NCBI GenBank assembly: GCA_964343305.1
Contig: CAYFJO010000006.1
Coordinates: forward strand, 6,405-70,404
Direction: 5' to 3'
Length of the DNA stretch: 64,000 nt
From: CAYFJO01 sp964343305
GTDB taxonomy: Bacteria > Planctomycetota > Planctomycetia > Pirellulales > Pirellulaceae
Within the stretch, counting starts at the first letter, position 1. Each line of letters opens with the position of its first letter. The notes below the pieces were generated by a model that saw only the letters and a program-made list of their open reading frames with translations, made no database searches and had not been told where the DNA came from. Shown here piece after piece: positions 33,566 through 42,242 of this stretch. Both the position numbers and the translations under genes were made by a program.

Positions 33566-35116
33566 ATGTATGAACAATCGTTTCAATTGACTGACCGACC
33601 ATTTCGAATGATCCCGCAGGTGGACAAGTTTGTGCCTGTCGAGTGTGCTGAGCAGGCGCGGCAGAATTTGGCCCGAGTCATTGAGCGCGCGGAAGGTCCT
33701 GGCGTGCTGATCGGACCGACTGGCACCGGCAAGTCGCTGATCTGCCAACTTCTGGCCCGGCAGTTTGGAAATGTTTTTCAAGTCGCCGTGCTGGCGAGTG
33801 CCCAACTGTGTAGTCGACGTGCGCTGCTGCAAACCATTTTGTTCGAACTCGGTCTGCCGTATCGGGACATGCCCGAAGGGGAATTGCGTTTGTCGTTGAT
33901 GGACCATCTGGAGCCGGGACCAGATTGTCCCAACGGCTTGTTGTTGATCGTTGACGAGGCGGATCGGTTGCCGACACAATTGCTGGAAGAGATTCGCATG
34001 ATGACCAACCTGGTCCGTGACGGCGAACCGCGAGTCCGTTTGGTTTTGGCGGGCGGCACCCAGCTTGAGGAGCGATTGGGTCATGCAGACTTGCAGACAT
34101 TTGGTCAGCGAATCGCGGCTCGTTGCTACCTTCTACCGCTAGGCTTCGACGAAACGCAACGCTATATCCAGTCGCACTTTTCCAACGTCGGCGGTGTTGC
34201 CGACCAAGTCTTTGCGGCCGATGCAATCAGCGAGATCTATCAAAGGACGGACGGCGTCCCACGTTTGATCAACCAGTTGTGCGATCATGCCCTCGTGATG
34301 GCCGACGTAGGTGGACATCGAACCATCTCTGCGGAAGGAGTTCACGAAGCTTGGACGGACCTGCAGCAACTGCCTTCGCAACTGTCGCAGGCCGAAGACG
34401 TGATTTCGATCGACGCTCACGGCGAGTCCACGGTGATCGAATTCGGCCAACTGGAACCAGAAGAAACTGATGACTCGACGGCCGATCAAAACGTGGAACC
34501 TCGAGAAGGTGAACTTGATCAACACCAGGTTGAAGTTCGTTTTGATGAAATCGAGCAGCACGTCGACGATGCCGCGTCTGACGACGAAGCAGTCGAGGCG
34601 GCGGACGACTCAACGTTTGAGATTCCATCCGCTGAGGCGATCACCGTCAGCCCGCCGCACGTCCAAATTGTGGTGGATGTTCCCGCGACACCGTTCGACG
34701 GCGAATACGATGAAGAGGAGATCGTCATCGATCACTACGCCGCGCTCGACGCGCGAAGCATCAGGAAGCGGCCTGTCGTGTCAAGTGTCGAGAGCCGCGA
34801 AATTGCCGCGGCCCTGCTGCTAATCCAGACGACTCACACGGTGACTCGTCACGATGTGGTCGAAGAACAAGAATCGATCGAGGTGAACTTCGATCCGGCT
34901 AGTGATCCTGTGATGCCCGATTCCGAGGTTCAATTCACGGCCGAGGACGCTGCACAATCGCCCGCCGCGACGATTCAGCAGCCGACCGATCAAGATGATC
35001 GCGACATCATCATTGTGGAAGACGAAAATGGAAGCGCCGTGCGTCGTAAGGTGCGAATGGAACAGCCGCGGCGGCAAGAGTACAAGCAACTGTTCGCAAA
35101 ACTGCGTCGCGGTTAG
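33566..35116 (+). CDS. ExeA-like AAA ATPase with acidic C-terminal tail
   Basis: A 516-residue protein of the ExeA/GspA-like AAA family. The start MYEQSFQLTDRPFRMIPQVD fits the family N-terminus. Walker A is GPTGTGKS (near residue 50), Walker B is LLLIVDEADRL, and VRLVLAGGTQLEERL and the sensor region GVPRLINQLCDHAL follow. Residues past about 290 form a tail rich in Asp, Glu and Val without a known domain. Such ATPases occur in polysaccharide and exosortase-type loci and in type II secretion. Here it is flanked by Wzz-like and CpsD-like genes, so a role in surface-polymer assembly is inferred. Confidence 0.85.
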   Translation: MYEQSFQLTDRPFRMIPQVDKFVPVECAEQARQNLARVIERAEGPGVLIGPTGTGKSLICQLLARQFGNVFQVAVLASAQLCSRRALLQTILFELGLPYRDMPEGELRLSLMDHLEPGPDCPNGLLLIVDEADRLPTQLLEEIRMMTNLVRDGEPRVRLVLAGGTQLEERLGHADLQTFGQRIAARCYLLPLGFDETQRYIQSHFSNVGGVADQVFAADAISEIYQRTDGVPRLINQLCDHALVMADVGGHRTISAEGVHEAWTDLQQLPSQLSQAEDVISIDAHGESTVIEFGQLEPEETDDSTADQNVEPREGELDQHQVEVRFDEIEQHVDDAASDDEAVEAADDSTFEIPSAEAITVSPPHVQIVVDVPATPFDGEYDEEEIVIDHYAALDARSIRKRPVVSSVESREIAAALLLIQTTHTVTRHDVVEEQESIEVNFDPASDPVMPDSEVQFTAEDAAQSPAATIQQPTDQDDRDIIIVEDENGSAVRRKVRMEQPRRQEYKQLFAKLRRG

Positions 35117-35143
35117 AACGTTTCTCGTAATGGTAGGAACTCA

Positions 35144-36337
35144 ATGAGTCGTATCCTGCAAGCATTGAAGAATATTGATTCGCGCGTGCACGCCGAAGCA
35201 CGACCGCACGTGCCGCAACCTAAACGCATGGAAGACGTCGAGCCTGAGTCCGACGGTGGCGCTGTCGATTCCGAAGACTCGGCGCGAAACATTGACAATG
35301 AAATCGATGCGATTTCACAGCAGTTGAAGGTCGAATTGGATCAGGACTCCTTGGAGAGTCCGTTTCGGCTGCCGTCGACAGAAACGCCTTCGGAAGCACC
35401 GGCACCAGTTACTGAAGATGTGGACCCGCCGGTGAGTGATCGTGTGGACGCCGTGAACGCACCCGTCGAGGAGATTACCGAGGCACCTGATCCCGAGATC
35501 AAAGGCACCGAGACGGAAGTGCCTCGCGAGAATTTGCCATCAGAACAACCAATAGAACATGATCTGGAACCGGAACCCGAAGCCGAACCGGAACTCGAAC
35601 CGGTCGCCCAGCCGGCAACCAGTTCCGAGAACAAGCTTGCCGATTTGGCCAATTTGCTGAAGTTCAATCCGCACGTTGAGGCAGAGTCCGAACCGTGCGA
35701 GTATGAATCAAGCATCAATGCAAACTTGCTTTCGAAACAATTGGCCGATCAGTACCAGCGCCTAGCCAACGCCATGATTTCGGCGACGTCGCCGGGGGTA
35801 TCCGTGGCCGTGATGTGTGTCTCGGCGGATGAAACCAACGACTCGGCCGACACCATTTCTCACGTGGCAGCGATCATTTCAGAACAGGAATTGGGCCAGA
35901 TCTTGATTATCGACTGCGATGTGCGGTCGAAAACCTTGACGAAACAGTTCGAACGCGCGGCGGACACCGGAGTGGCTGAATCGCTGCGCGGCGAGGTGGA
36001 CTGGCGAAAGTCAGTTTCTTCGCTGTCATTCAAGCATGTGTCTTTCCTGGCCGCGGGCTCGGGAAAGGCCAAAAACGTGGCGGAAATCTCCCCGAATCTG
36101 GCAACTTTACTGCACCAGGCCAAACAGGATTACCAGTTCGTATTGATCGACGCCGGCTACTGTAATGCGCCGATGCCACAAATTCTTGGACGATGCTGTG
36201 ATTTGACCTATCTTTTAGTAGAACTAGGTCAAACAGACATTGATCAGGCGCGTCGATCGGTCCAAAAACTCCGAACCGCGGGAAGCCGTGTGATGGGTTG
36301 TATCGTAGCGGCCGATCGCAACCCTCACACTAGTTGA
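35144..36337 (+). CDS. CpsD/BY-kinase-like protein without a P-loop
   Basis: A 397-residue protein. The N-terminus (MSRILQALKNID) matches BY-kinase-type proteins, followed by about 170 residues of acidic Pro/Glu-rich linker (EPEPEAEPELEP). The C-terminal domain has the CpsD fold order: the Walker A' strand ILIIDCDVR, then GVAESLRGEVDWRKSV, and the Walker B strand FVLIDAGY. Where the Walker A motif GEGKST should be, the sequence reads VSADETNDSADTI with neither Gly nor Lys, so ATP binding of the normal kind is improbable. There is no C-terminal tyrosine cluster. It may be a regulatory pseudo-ATPase. It lies 27 bp after the ATPase gene. Confidence 0.82.
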   Translation: MSRILQALKNIDSRVHAEARPHVPQPKRMEDVEPESDGGAVDSEDSARNIDNEIDAISQQLKVELDQDSLESPFRLPSTETPSEAPAPVTEDVDPPVSDRVDAVNAPVEEITEAPDPEIKGTETEVPRENLPSEQPIEHDLEPEPEAEPELEPVAQPATSSENKLADLANLLKFNPHVEAESEPCEYESSINANLLSKQLADQYQRLANAMISATSPGVSVAVMCVSADETNDSADTISHVAAIISEQELGQILIIDCDVRSKTLTKQFERAADTGVAESLRGEVDWRKSVSSLSFKHVSFLAAGSGKAKNVAEISPNLATLLHQAKQDYQFVLIDAGYCNAPMPQILGRCCDLTYLLVELGQTDIDQARRSVQKLRTAGSRVMGCIVAADRNPHTS

Positions 36338-36352
36338 TGTCCGTAGGCTGAA

Positions 36353-37309
36353 ATGAGCGGAACGATGCGAACAACCCTGGTAACTGGTGGCGCCGGCTTT
36401 ATTGGTTCCCATATTGTGGACGCGCTCGTTGCACGCGGCGATCACGTTCGAGTGCTCGACAACTTGTCGACCGGCCATCGGCACAATGTTGAACATCACG
36501 GCGACCAAGTCGAATTCTTCGAAGGCGACCTCAATGATTACGAATTGGTCCGCCAGGCGGTGAGCGGCGTCGACTGCATCTTTCACCAGGCTGCGCTCGC
36601 GTCCGTGCCGCGCAGTGTCGAAGCGCCGTTGGATACAAACATGGCTTGCGTCACGGGCACCGTCAGTTTGCTTGACCAAGCGCGGCAGGCCGGCGTACGG
36701 CGTGTCGTTTACGCCGCGTCGAGCAGCGCCTATGGCGATCAACCTAATTCATCCAAACGTGAAACGGATTTGCCGTCGCCGCTTTCACCTTACGCAGCCG
36801 CGAAGTTGGCAGCCGAGCATTACCTGCACGCCTTCTATCACACATATGGTTTGGAAACGGTTGCCATTCGCTACTTCAACGTGTTCGGCCCGCGCCAAGA
36901 TCCCGACAGCCCGTATTCAGCGGTCATCCCGTTGTTCATCACGCGATTGCTCGCGGGCGAACGGCCGATCGTCTATGGCGACGGCTGCCAATCGCGAGAT
37001 TTCACCTTTGTCGAAAACGTGGTGCACGGGAATTTACTCGCCGCCGACGTGCCGTCGTCCATCGCGGGTCGGACGATCAACGTTGCCAACGGCAAGTCGA
37101 CCGATCTGCTGCACTTGATCGACAAGTTAAACGACCTGCTCGGCACCGATCTTCAGCCTGAACATCAAGATCCACGAGCAGGCGACGTCCGCGAAAGCAT
37201 GGCGGACATCACGCTCGCCAGAAATCTTTTGGGATACGAACCCAAGGTCGGATTCGACGAAGGCCTGCGAAAGTCGATCGAGTACTACCGCCAGTTGATT
37301 TTGTGCTAG
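36353..37309 (+). CDS. UDP-sugar 4-epimerase-like SDR
   Basis: A 318-residue NAD-dependent epimerase/dehydratase, probably acting on UDP-glucose or UDP-N-acetylglucosamine. The NAD motif TGGAGFIGSHI is at the start, VLDNLSTGH follows, and the catalytic YxxxK lies in SPYAAAKLAAEHYLHAFYHT. YFNVFGPRQDPDSPYSAVIP and RDFTFVENVVHGNLLAA are typical of the family's C-terminal region. The substrate is inferred only from general similarity to WbpP/GalE. It is 15 bp after the CpsD-like gene, the fourth member of the same polysaccharide-type run. Confidence 0.88.
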   Translation: MSGTMRTTLVTGGAGFIGSHIVDALVARGDHVRVLDNLSTGHRHNVEHHGDQVEFFEGDLNDYELVRQAVSGVDCIFHQAALASVPRSVEAPLDTNMACVTGTVSLLDQARQAGVRRVVYAASSSAYGDQPNSSKRETDLPSPLSPYAAAKLAAEHYLHAFYHTYGLETVAIRYFNVFGPRQDPDSPYSAVIPLFITRLLAGERPIVYGDGCQSRDFTFVENVVHGNLLAADVPSSIAGRTINVANGKSTDLLHLIDKLNDLLGTDLQPEHQDPRAGDVRESMADITLARNLLGYEPKVGFDEGLRKSIEYYRQLILC

Positions 37310-37316
37310 ATCGATC

Positions 37317-38657
37317 TCATACGTCGGCTCCCACGCTTTCGCGCGAAACAAACTCTTCTCCGACTCGCCGGTTTGCCTCGACTGGTTCAACGTCTTGATC
37401 GATCTTTGCCCTTCGCGGGATCGTCAGCAGCCAGTAGGTCAACGCGAATCCATACAATCCGATCGACATCGATACAAACATCGTTGCGTACGGCGGCAGG
37501 CCAAACGCGCCGGAGAATTCCACGATGCTGCCGATCACTGGCTGTCCGACAAGGCTGCCGACGTCATACATGGCCAGCATCAGTGTTGTCGCCAGGCCAC
37601 GATAACGGGTTGGAAAATGCGAACATCCGCCGGCCGTGACCGAGGGAAACAGCAGCGCATGTCCCGCTCCCGCCATCACGGCAGGAATCATCATCAGCGT
37701 TTCATGTCGAACAACCAGGTAGAGCAACATGCTGGATGCCAGGCAAGTGAACCCCGTCACGATCATCGGACGAAAACCGATGCGCTCCGGCAGCCGTCGA
37801 GCACTGATGCGGACGACGAATGCGCTTGCGGCATAAGTTAAAAAGAAGACGCGCAGACCGGCGATCCCCAACCCTTCCCCGTAGGGTCGCAGAAACGTGC
37901 CGGGAATTCCAACAGCCCAACCAACCGCAATCGCCACAAACAACATCAGGCCGGGATGGTATTTGCGGACAGCTTTAACGGGCGATGGGTTGCGTCGCAC
38001 GGGAATGCGAATTTGACTGTTGGTTGCCACCGCCGCGCACAGAAATGACAACACTCCCATGAGCATGGCCAACAGAAACATGCGTTCAATGTGAAGTCGC
38101 GTGACGGCACCCGTTCCAAAACACAAGTCACCCAGTGTCGGCCCCAGCGCGATTCCGATGAAGCCGGACGAACCAAGCGTGCCAATCATCTCGGCCATTC
38201 GTCGCTCGGGGACGCGCAGCGAGATGTAGGTGATCGACGCACCGAACGCGCCGGCGAGACTGGTCATCATCAGAAATCGAGCAATGTAAACCGACACGCC
38301 GTGGACACTGGTGATGCAAGCGTGCAACCACATACTGACGATGAAAATGCCCAGCGAGACAAGCCAAACTCGCCGTGGTCCGAAGCGATCGATGCCGACA
38401 CCTTGAAATACGCGTACCACCAGGGCACCGATTGTGCCGATGCCAACGATCGTTCCCAAATGAATCGCCGACCCGTCCGCGTGTGTGACAAAATCGGAAT
38501 AGCGAAACAGTAGACTGACGGCCACCATCAAGGCACTGTTCGCGAAAAAAGTGGCCCAAAACACCCGGTCGTAGCCACCGCTCTCGAAATATGCCGCACT
38601 CTGCGTCGGCGGGACGATGGGCGTCGAGGACTGGATCGATTGAAGTGAGAGGTTCAT
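37317..38657 (-). CDS. Major facilitator superfamily transporter
   Basis: A 446-residue MFS-type permease with about 12 hydrophobic segments beginning FWATFFANSALMVAVSLLF. The typical loop motif DRFGPRRVWLVSLGIF between helices 2 and 3 is present and recurs in looser form as RRLPERIGFRPMIVTGF in the second half. The acidic C-terminus is cytoplasmic. The substrate is unknown. The start is uncertain: the ATG at 38657 gives a natural N-terminus (MNLSLQSIQSS), an ATG at 38711 adds 18 residues, and neither has a clear Shine-Dalgarno. It converges with the epimerase, only 7 bp between stops, and diverges from the glycosyltransferase. Confidence 0.87.
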   Translation of the reverse strand: MNLSLQSIQSSTPIVPPTQSAAYFESGGYDRVFWATFFANSALMVAVSLLFRYSDFVTHADGSAIHLGTIVGIGTIGALVVRVFQGVGIDRFGPRRVWLVSLGIFIVSMWLHACITSVHGVSVYIARFLMMTSLAGAFGASITYISLRVPERRMAEMIGTLGSSGFIGIALGPTLGDLCFGTGAVTRLHIERMFLLAMLMGVLSFLCAAVATNSQIRIPVRRNPSPVKAVRKYHPGLMLFVAIAVGWAVGIPGTFLRPYGEGLGIAGLRVFFLTYAASAFVVRISARRLPERIGFRPMIVTGFTCLASSMLLYLVVRHETLMMIPAVMAGAGHALLFPSVTAGGCSHFPTRYRGLATTLMLAMYDVGSLVGQPVIGSIVEFSGAFGLPPYATMFVSMSIGLYGFALTYWLLTIPRRAKIDQDVEPVEANRRVGEEFVSRESVGADV

Positions 38658-38806
38658 AAAAGGCGTGGGAATGAAGGCGGGAAAGTACCGATTGTAGCTG
38701 ATGCCAATCATTGGCGTGAGATCGGGGAATCGCCGATGATGGATAAACTTGGTAGCCTGGACACCGCTTGGCCAACGAGGTTCACGAGAGCGAACAGACT
38801 CAAGCA

Positions 38807-39529
38807 ATGGAGCATCCGCGAACACTAGTCGTTGTGGCGACTTACAACGAAATCGAGAATCTGCCGCGCCTGGTCGACGAGATTTTCGACCATGCGCCTC
38901 ATGTCGACCTGCTGGTGATCGACGACAATTCACCTGACGGCACGGGGAAATGGTGCGATGAACGCGCCGCCGAAGATGCACGCGTTCGATGTCTCCATCG
39001 AGAATCCAAGTTGGGATTGGGCACGGCCACGATGGCGGGCTTTCGGTTTGCGATCGACCACGATTACGAGTTGGTCCTGACGATGGATGCCGACTTCAGC
39101 CATCCTCCCAAACACATTCCCGAGATTCTTGCTTGCATCGAAGATGAATCAGAGTCCGCGGACGTGGTGATCGGCTCGCGCTACACTCGGGGCGGTGGCA
39201 TCGAAGGTTGGCCGTTTTACCGCCGCCTGATGAGCCGCGCAGTGAACTTTTACGCCCGTTGGCTGCTGCGTCTGAAGCCGCGGGATTGCAGCGGAGCTTT
39301 TCGTTGTTATCGGATGGAGATGCTGCGACGAATCGATTTGGACGAAATCCGCAGTCGGGGCTATTCTTATCTGGAAGAAATCCTCTGGCGTCTTAACAAA
39401 CTCGACGCTCGCTTCGCGGAATCGCCCATCGTCTTCGTCGATCGGCAAGCTGGCCAGACGAAAATCAACACGCGTGAAGCGTTCGTGGCCCTTTTGATGA
39501 TTCTTCGATTCGCACTGCTCGGCAGGTGA
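38807..39529 (+). CDS. DPM1-like polyprenol-phosphate glycosyltransferase (GT2)
   Basis: A 240-residue GT2 enzyme resembling polyprenyl-phosphate mannose synthases, which transfer a hexose from a nucleotide sugar to a lipid phosphate. The features are VVVATYNEIENLPRLVDEIF, the metal-binding DDNSPDGTGKW and the second acidic cluster MDADFSHPP, then VIGSRYTRGGGIEGW and the RFALLGR end, in the DPM1 order. No C-terminal membrane domain is present, so it matches the short soluble type. The ATG at 38807 is used; an upstream TTG is less likely. Near the EPS-type block, it may supply sugar donors for surface polymers or protein glycosylation. Confidence 0.9.
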   Translation: MEHPRTLVVVATYNEIENLPRLVDEIFDHAPHVDLLVIDDNSPDGTGKWCDERAAEDARVRCLHRESKLGLGTATMAGFRFAIDHDYELVLTMDADFSHPPKHIPEILACIEDESESADVVIGSRYTRGGGIEGWPFYRRLMSRAVNFYARWLLRLKPRDCSGAFRCYRMEMLRRIDLDEIRSRGYSYLEEILWRLNKLDARFAESPIVFVDRQAGQTKINTREAFVALLMILRFALLGR

Positions 39530-39706
39530 TCGGGCGATGAACGAGCCTTGCGAAACCTGCGCAAACGAAATCCCGCCCGCCTGCCCAAAGTCTCCCGAGT
39601 TCTTGTGAATCCGGCTATGCCTCCCGTTCGTTGACACTGTTGCGAAACAGCGCTAAAATTTCGACTTCACCGCGCATTATCCACCATCCCGTCCAGGAGA
39701 TAGACC

Positions 39707-41644
39707 ATGTCCGACAGTTCCAGCGACCAGCAAGTTTTCCCGCCAAGTGAGAGCTTTTCGGTAAAAGCTCAGATCGGGTCGATGGACGACTATCAAAAGC
39801 TGTATGACGAAGCAAAGGCCGATCCCGAAGCGTTTTGGGGCGGGCTGGCGCGGGAAGAATTGCATTGGTTTAAACCCTTCGACCAGGTCCAAGAGTGGAA
39901 CGAGCCGTTCGCCAAGTGGTTCGTCGGCGGAGAAACGAACGTCAGTTACAACTGCGTTGACGCTCATCTGGGAACAGAGCGGGAAAACAAAATCGCCATC
40001 CTTTGGGAAGGTGAACCAGGCGACACCCGGACGCTGACTTACAAGGAATTGCACACCGAAGTTTGTAAGTTCGCCAACGCTCTGAAAGGGCTCGGATTGC
40101 AGAAGGGCGACGTGGCCTCGATTTACATGCCGATGGTTCCGGAGCTTGCGATCGCGATGCTGGCTTGTGCTCGTATTGGCGTGATTCACTCCGTGATTTT
40201 CGGTGGGTTTTCCAGCGAAGCGATTGCGGACCGCAACAACGATGCCAGTGCCAAGGCAGTGATCACGGCTGACGGCGGTTGGCGGCGCGGTTCGCAACTT
40301 GCTTTGAAAGTCAACGTCGACGAAGCACTCGAAAAGTCGCCCACGGTCGAGCATTGCATTGTGCTCAAGCGGTGTGGCAACGACGTCACGATGAAAGAAG
40401 GCCGCGATCACTGGTGGAGCGATCTGGTGGACAATGCGTCGGCCGACTGTCCAGCCGAACCGATGGACAGTGAAACGACGTTGTTCATCCTCTACACCAG
40501 CGGTTCGACGGGGAAACCCAAAGGCATTCGGCACACGTCGGCGGGATTCAACTTGTACGCCAAGAAGACGTTCGAATGGGTTTTTGATCATCGCGACGAC
40601 GACATCTACTGGTGTACGGCCGACTGTGGCTGGATCACGGGGCACAGTTACATCGTCTATGGACCATTGACCGCCGGTGCAACGACCGTCATGTACGAAG
40701 GCGCGCCGAACCATCCCGATGAAGGACGGTTTTGGGACATCGTCGACAAGCACAAGGTGACGATTTTCTACACCGCGCCGACGGCCATCCGGGCCTTCAT
40801 CAAATGGGGCGACGAACATGTTGACAAACGTGACCTTTCCAGCTTGCGTCTGCTTGGTTCGGTGGGCGAGCCGATCAATCCGGCTGCCTGGCTGTGGTAT
40901 CACGAGAAGATCGGCAAAGGAAATTGCCCGATCGTCGACACTTGGTGGCAGACAGAAACGGGCGGTATCATGATGAGCCCGTTGCCTGGAGCCACGCCGA
41001 CGAAGCCCGGCAGTTGCACGAAGCCGCTGCCCGGCATCGTCCCGGAAATCGTCGATTCCAATCACAACGCGGTTGGTGCGGGGGAACAAGGCATGTTGGT
41101 CATGCGGCAAACTTGGCCGGGTATGTTGCGCGGCATTTGGGGCGACGACGAGCGTTACAAGCAGCAGTACTGGAGCACGGTGCCGAACGCCTATCTGGCC
41201 GGCGACAACGCCATGTGTGACGCGGACGGCTACTATTGGATCTTCGGCCGGCTGGACGACGTCTTGAACGTTTCCGGCCATCGGCTCAGCACGACGGAAA
41301 TCGAAAGCGCGCTGGTCAGCCATCCCCAAGTTGCCGAGGCCGCGGCAGTCGGCCGGCCGGACGACATCAAGGGCGAAGCCGTCGCCGTCTTTGTGACGTT
41401 GGCCAGTGGTGAGCCCACGGAAGAATTGCGAGCTGAACTTCGAAAGCATGTGCGCACTCAGATCGGCGCGCATGCACAGCCCGACGACGTTCGCTTCGCC
41501 GCCGCCGTGCCGAAAACTCGCAGTGGCAAGATCATGCGACGGCTGTTGCGAGACATAGCCGCCGGCAAAGAAGAAGTCTCTGGCGACACGTCGACGCTGG
41601 AGGATTTCACGGTACTCGCCAAGTTGCGTGGTGATGAAGACTAG
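39707..41644 (+). CDS. acs: Acetyl-CoA synthetase
   Basis: A 645-residue AMP-forming acetate-CoA ligase, full length for Acs. The adenylation motif YTSGSTGKPKGIRHT is near residue 263, followed by WWQTETGGIMMSPLPG near residue 420. The catalytic lysine lies in TRSGKIMRRLLRD near residue 608, the site that protein acetylases modify in Acs orthologues. The N-terminal substrate half carries LHWFKPFDQVQEWNEPF. GGAG precedes the ATG. It stands alone, with the TIGR03067-like gene downstream, and its role is acetate assimilation. Confidence 0.96.
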   Translation: MSDSSSDQQVFPPSESFSVKAQIGSMDDYQKLYDEAKADPEAFWGGLAREELHWFKPFDQVQEWNEPFAKWFVGGETNVSYNCVDAHLGTERENKIAILWEGEPGDTRTLTYKELHTEVCKFANALKGLGLQKGDVASIYMPMVPELAIAMLACARIGVIHSVIFGGFSSEAIADRNNDASAKAVITADGGWRRGSQLALKVNVDEALEKSPTVEHCIVLKRCGNDVTMKEGRDHWWSDLVDNASADCPAEPMDSETTLFILYTSGSTGKPKGIRHTSAGFNLYAKKTFEWVFDHRDDDIYWCTADCGWITGHSYIVYGPLTAGATTVMYEGAPNHPDEGRFWDIVDKHKVTIFYTAPTAIRAFIKWGDEHVDKRDLSSLRLLGSVGEPINPAAWLWYHEKIGKGNCPIVDTWWQTETGGIMMSPLPGATPTKPGSCTKPLPGIVPEIVDSNHNAVGAGEQGMLVMRQTWPGMLRGIWGDDERYKQQYWSTVPNAYLAGDNAMCDADGYYWIFGRLDDVLNVSGHRLSTTEIESALVSHPQVAEAAAVGRPDDIKGEAVAVFVTLASGEPTEELRAELRKHVRTQIGAHAQPDDVRFAAAVPKTRSGKIMRRLLRDIAAGKEEVSGDTSTLEDFTVLAKLRGDED

Positions 41645-41698
41645 AGGAATTGCGATTCGGAACTTTACGGAACGGACGATTATCCGAGGACGAAGACG

Positions 41699-42133
41699 AT
41701 GAAATCTCTTGTGGGTGTTGCTGCCGGGTTATTTGTACTAGTCTTGCCATTTCTGGCGAACGCCCAGGACGCCGAATTGGAGAAATTTCAGGGCACTTGG
41801 GATCTCGTCTCCTTGAATCTCAATGGAAAAGAGTTCTCGCCAGACAAGATTCGAGCGGCCCAACTCCAAACGATTTACAAGGGCAACACCTTGAGTCGGG
41901 TGGGCGGTGGGGATGAACGCGATTCGGCGACGATCAAGATCGATTCTTCGAAGACTCCCAGCCATCTTGACACCACAAACAATGATGGTGTGACTGAGCT
42001 GGGGATCTACAAGTTCGAGGGTGATTCGCTTACGATTTGCACTCGGACCGAGTCAGACAAAGCGCGGCCGACGAAGTTTGCACCGAATGCAGACAAGACC
42101 GTTCTCACCGTTTGGAAACGCGTAAAGCGTTGA
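41699..42133 (+). CDS. TIGR03067-like small secreted protein
   Basis: A 144-residue exported protein. The signal peptide (KSLVGVAAGLFVLVLPFLAN) is followed by the lipocalin-like segment LEKFQGTWDLVSLNLNGKEF and a C-terminal FAPNADKTVLTVWKR, the pattern of the TIGR03067 family common in planctomycetes. Function is unknown; a small beta-barrel binding a ligand is a guess. An imperfect hairpin cluster lies just downstream, between this and the convergent PilZ gene. Confidence 0.85.
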   Translation: MKSLVGVAAGLFVLVLPFLANAQDAELEKFQGTWDLVSLNLNGKEFSPDKIRAAQLQTIYKGNTLSRVGGGDERDSATIKIDSSKTPSHLDTTNNDGVTELGIYKFEGDSLTICTRTESDKARPTKFAPNADKTVLTVWKRVKR

Positions 42134-42143
42134 GTGCGTGCCG

Positions 42144-42219
42144 ACTTCCGAAGTTTTCTTCAACTTCGGAAGTCTCCAATGGTGGTCACACTTCCGAAGT
42201 CGAGGAAGACTTCGGAAGT
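42144..42219. repeat. Double hairpin, family E, copy 1
   Basis: Two adjacent hairpins share the sequence ACTTCCGAAGT. The first has stem 42144-42155 / 42162-42173 and the second 42190-42201 / 42208-42219, each with a 6-base loop. They lie between convergent stops and could stop transcription from either side, although there is no T-run. The same stem with a T-run is at 57241-57277. Confidence 0.8.
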
Positions 42220-42242
42220 GAATGGGTTTTGAGGTGAGGCGT

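Noticed and set aside
39677..41473. Long open frame of about 600 codons antisense to acs
   Set aside because: It mirrors the codon bias of acs on the other strand, and its translation shows no family motif or ribosome binding site. The acs reading is unmistakable.
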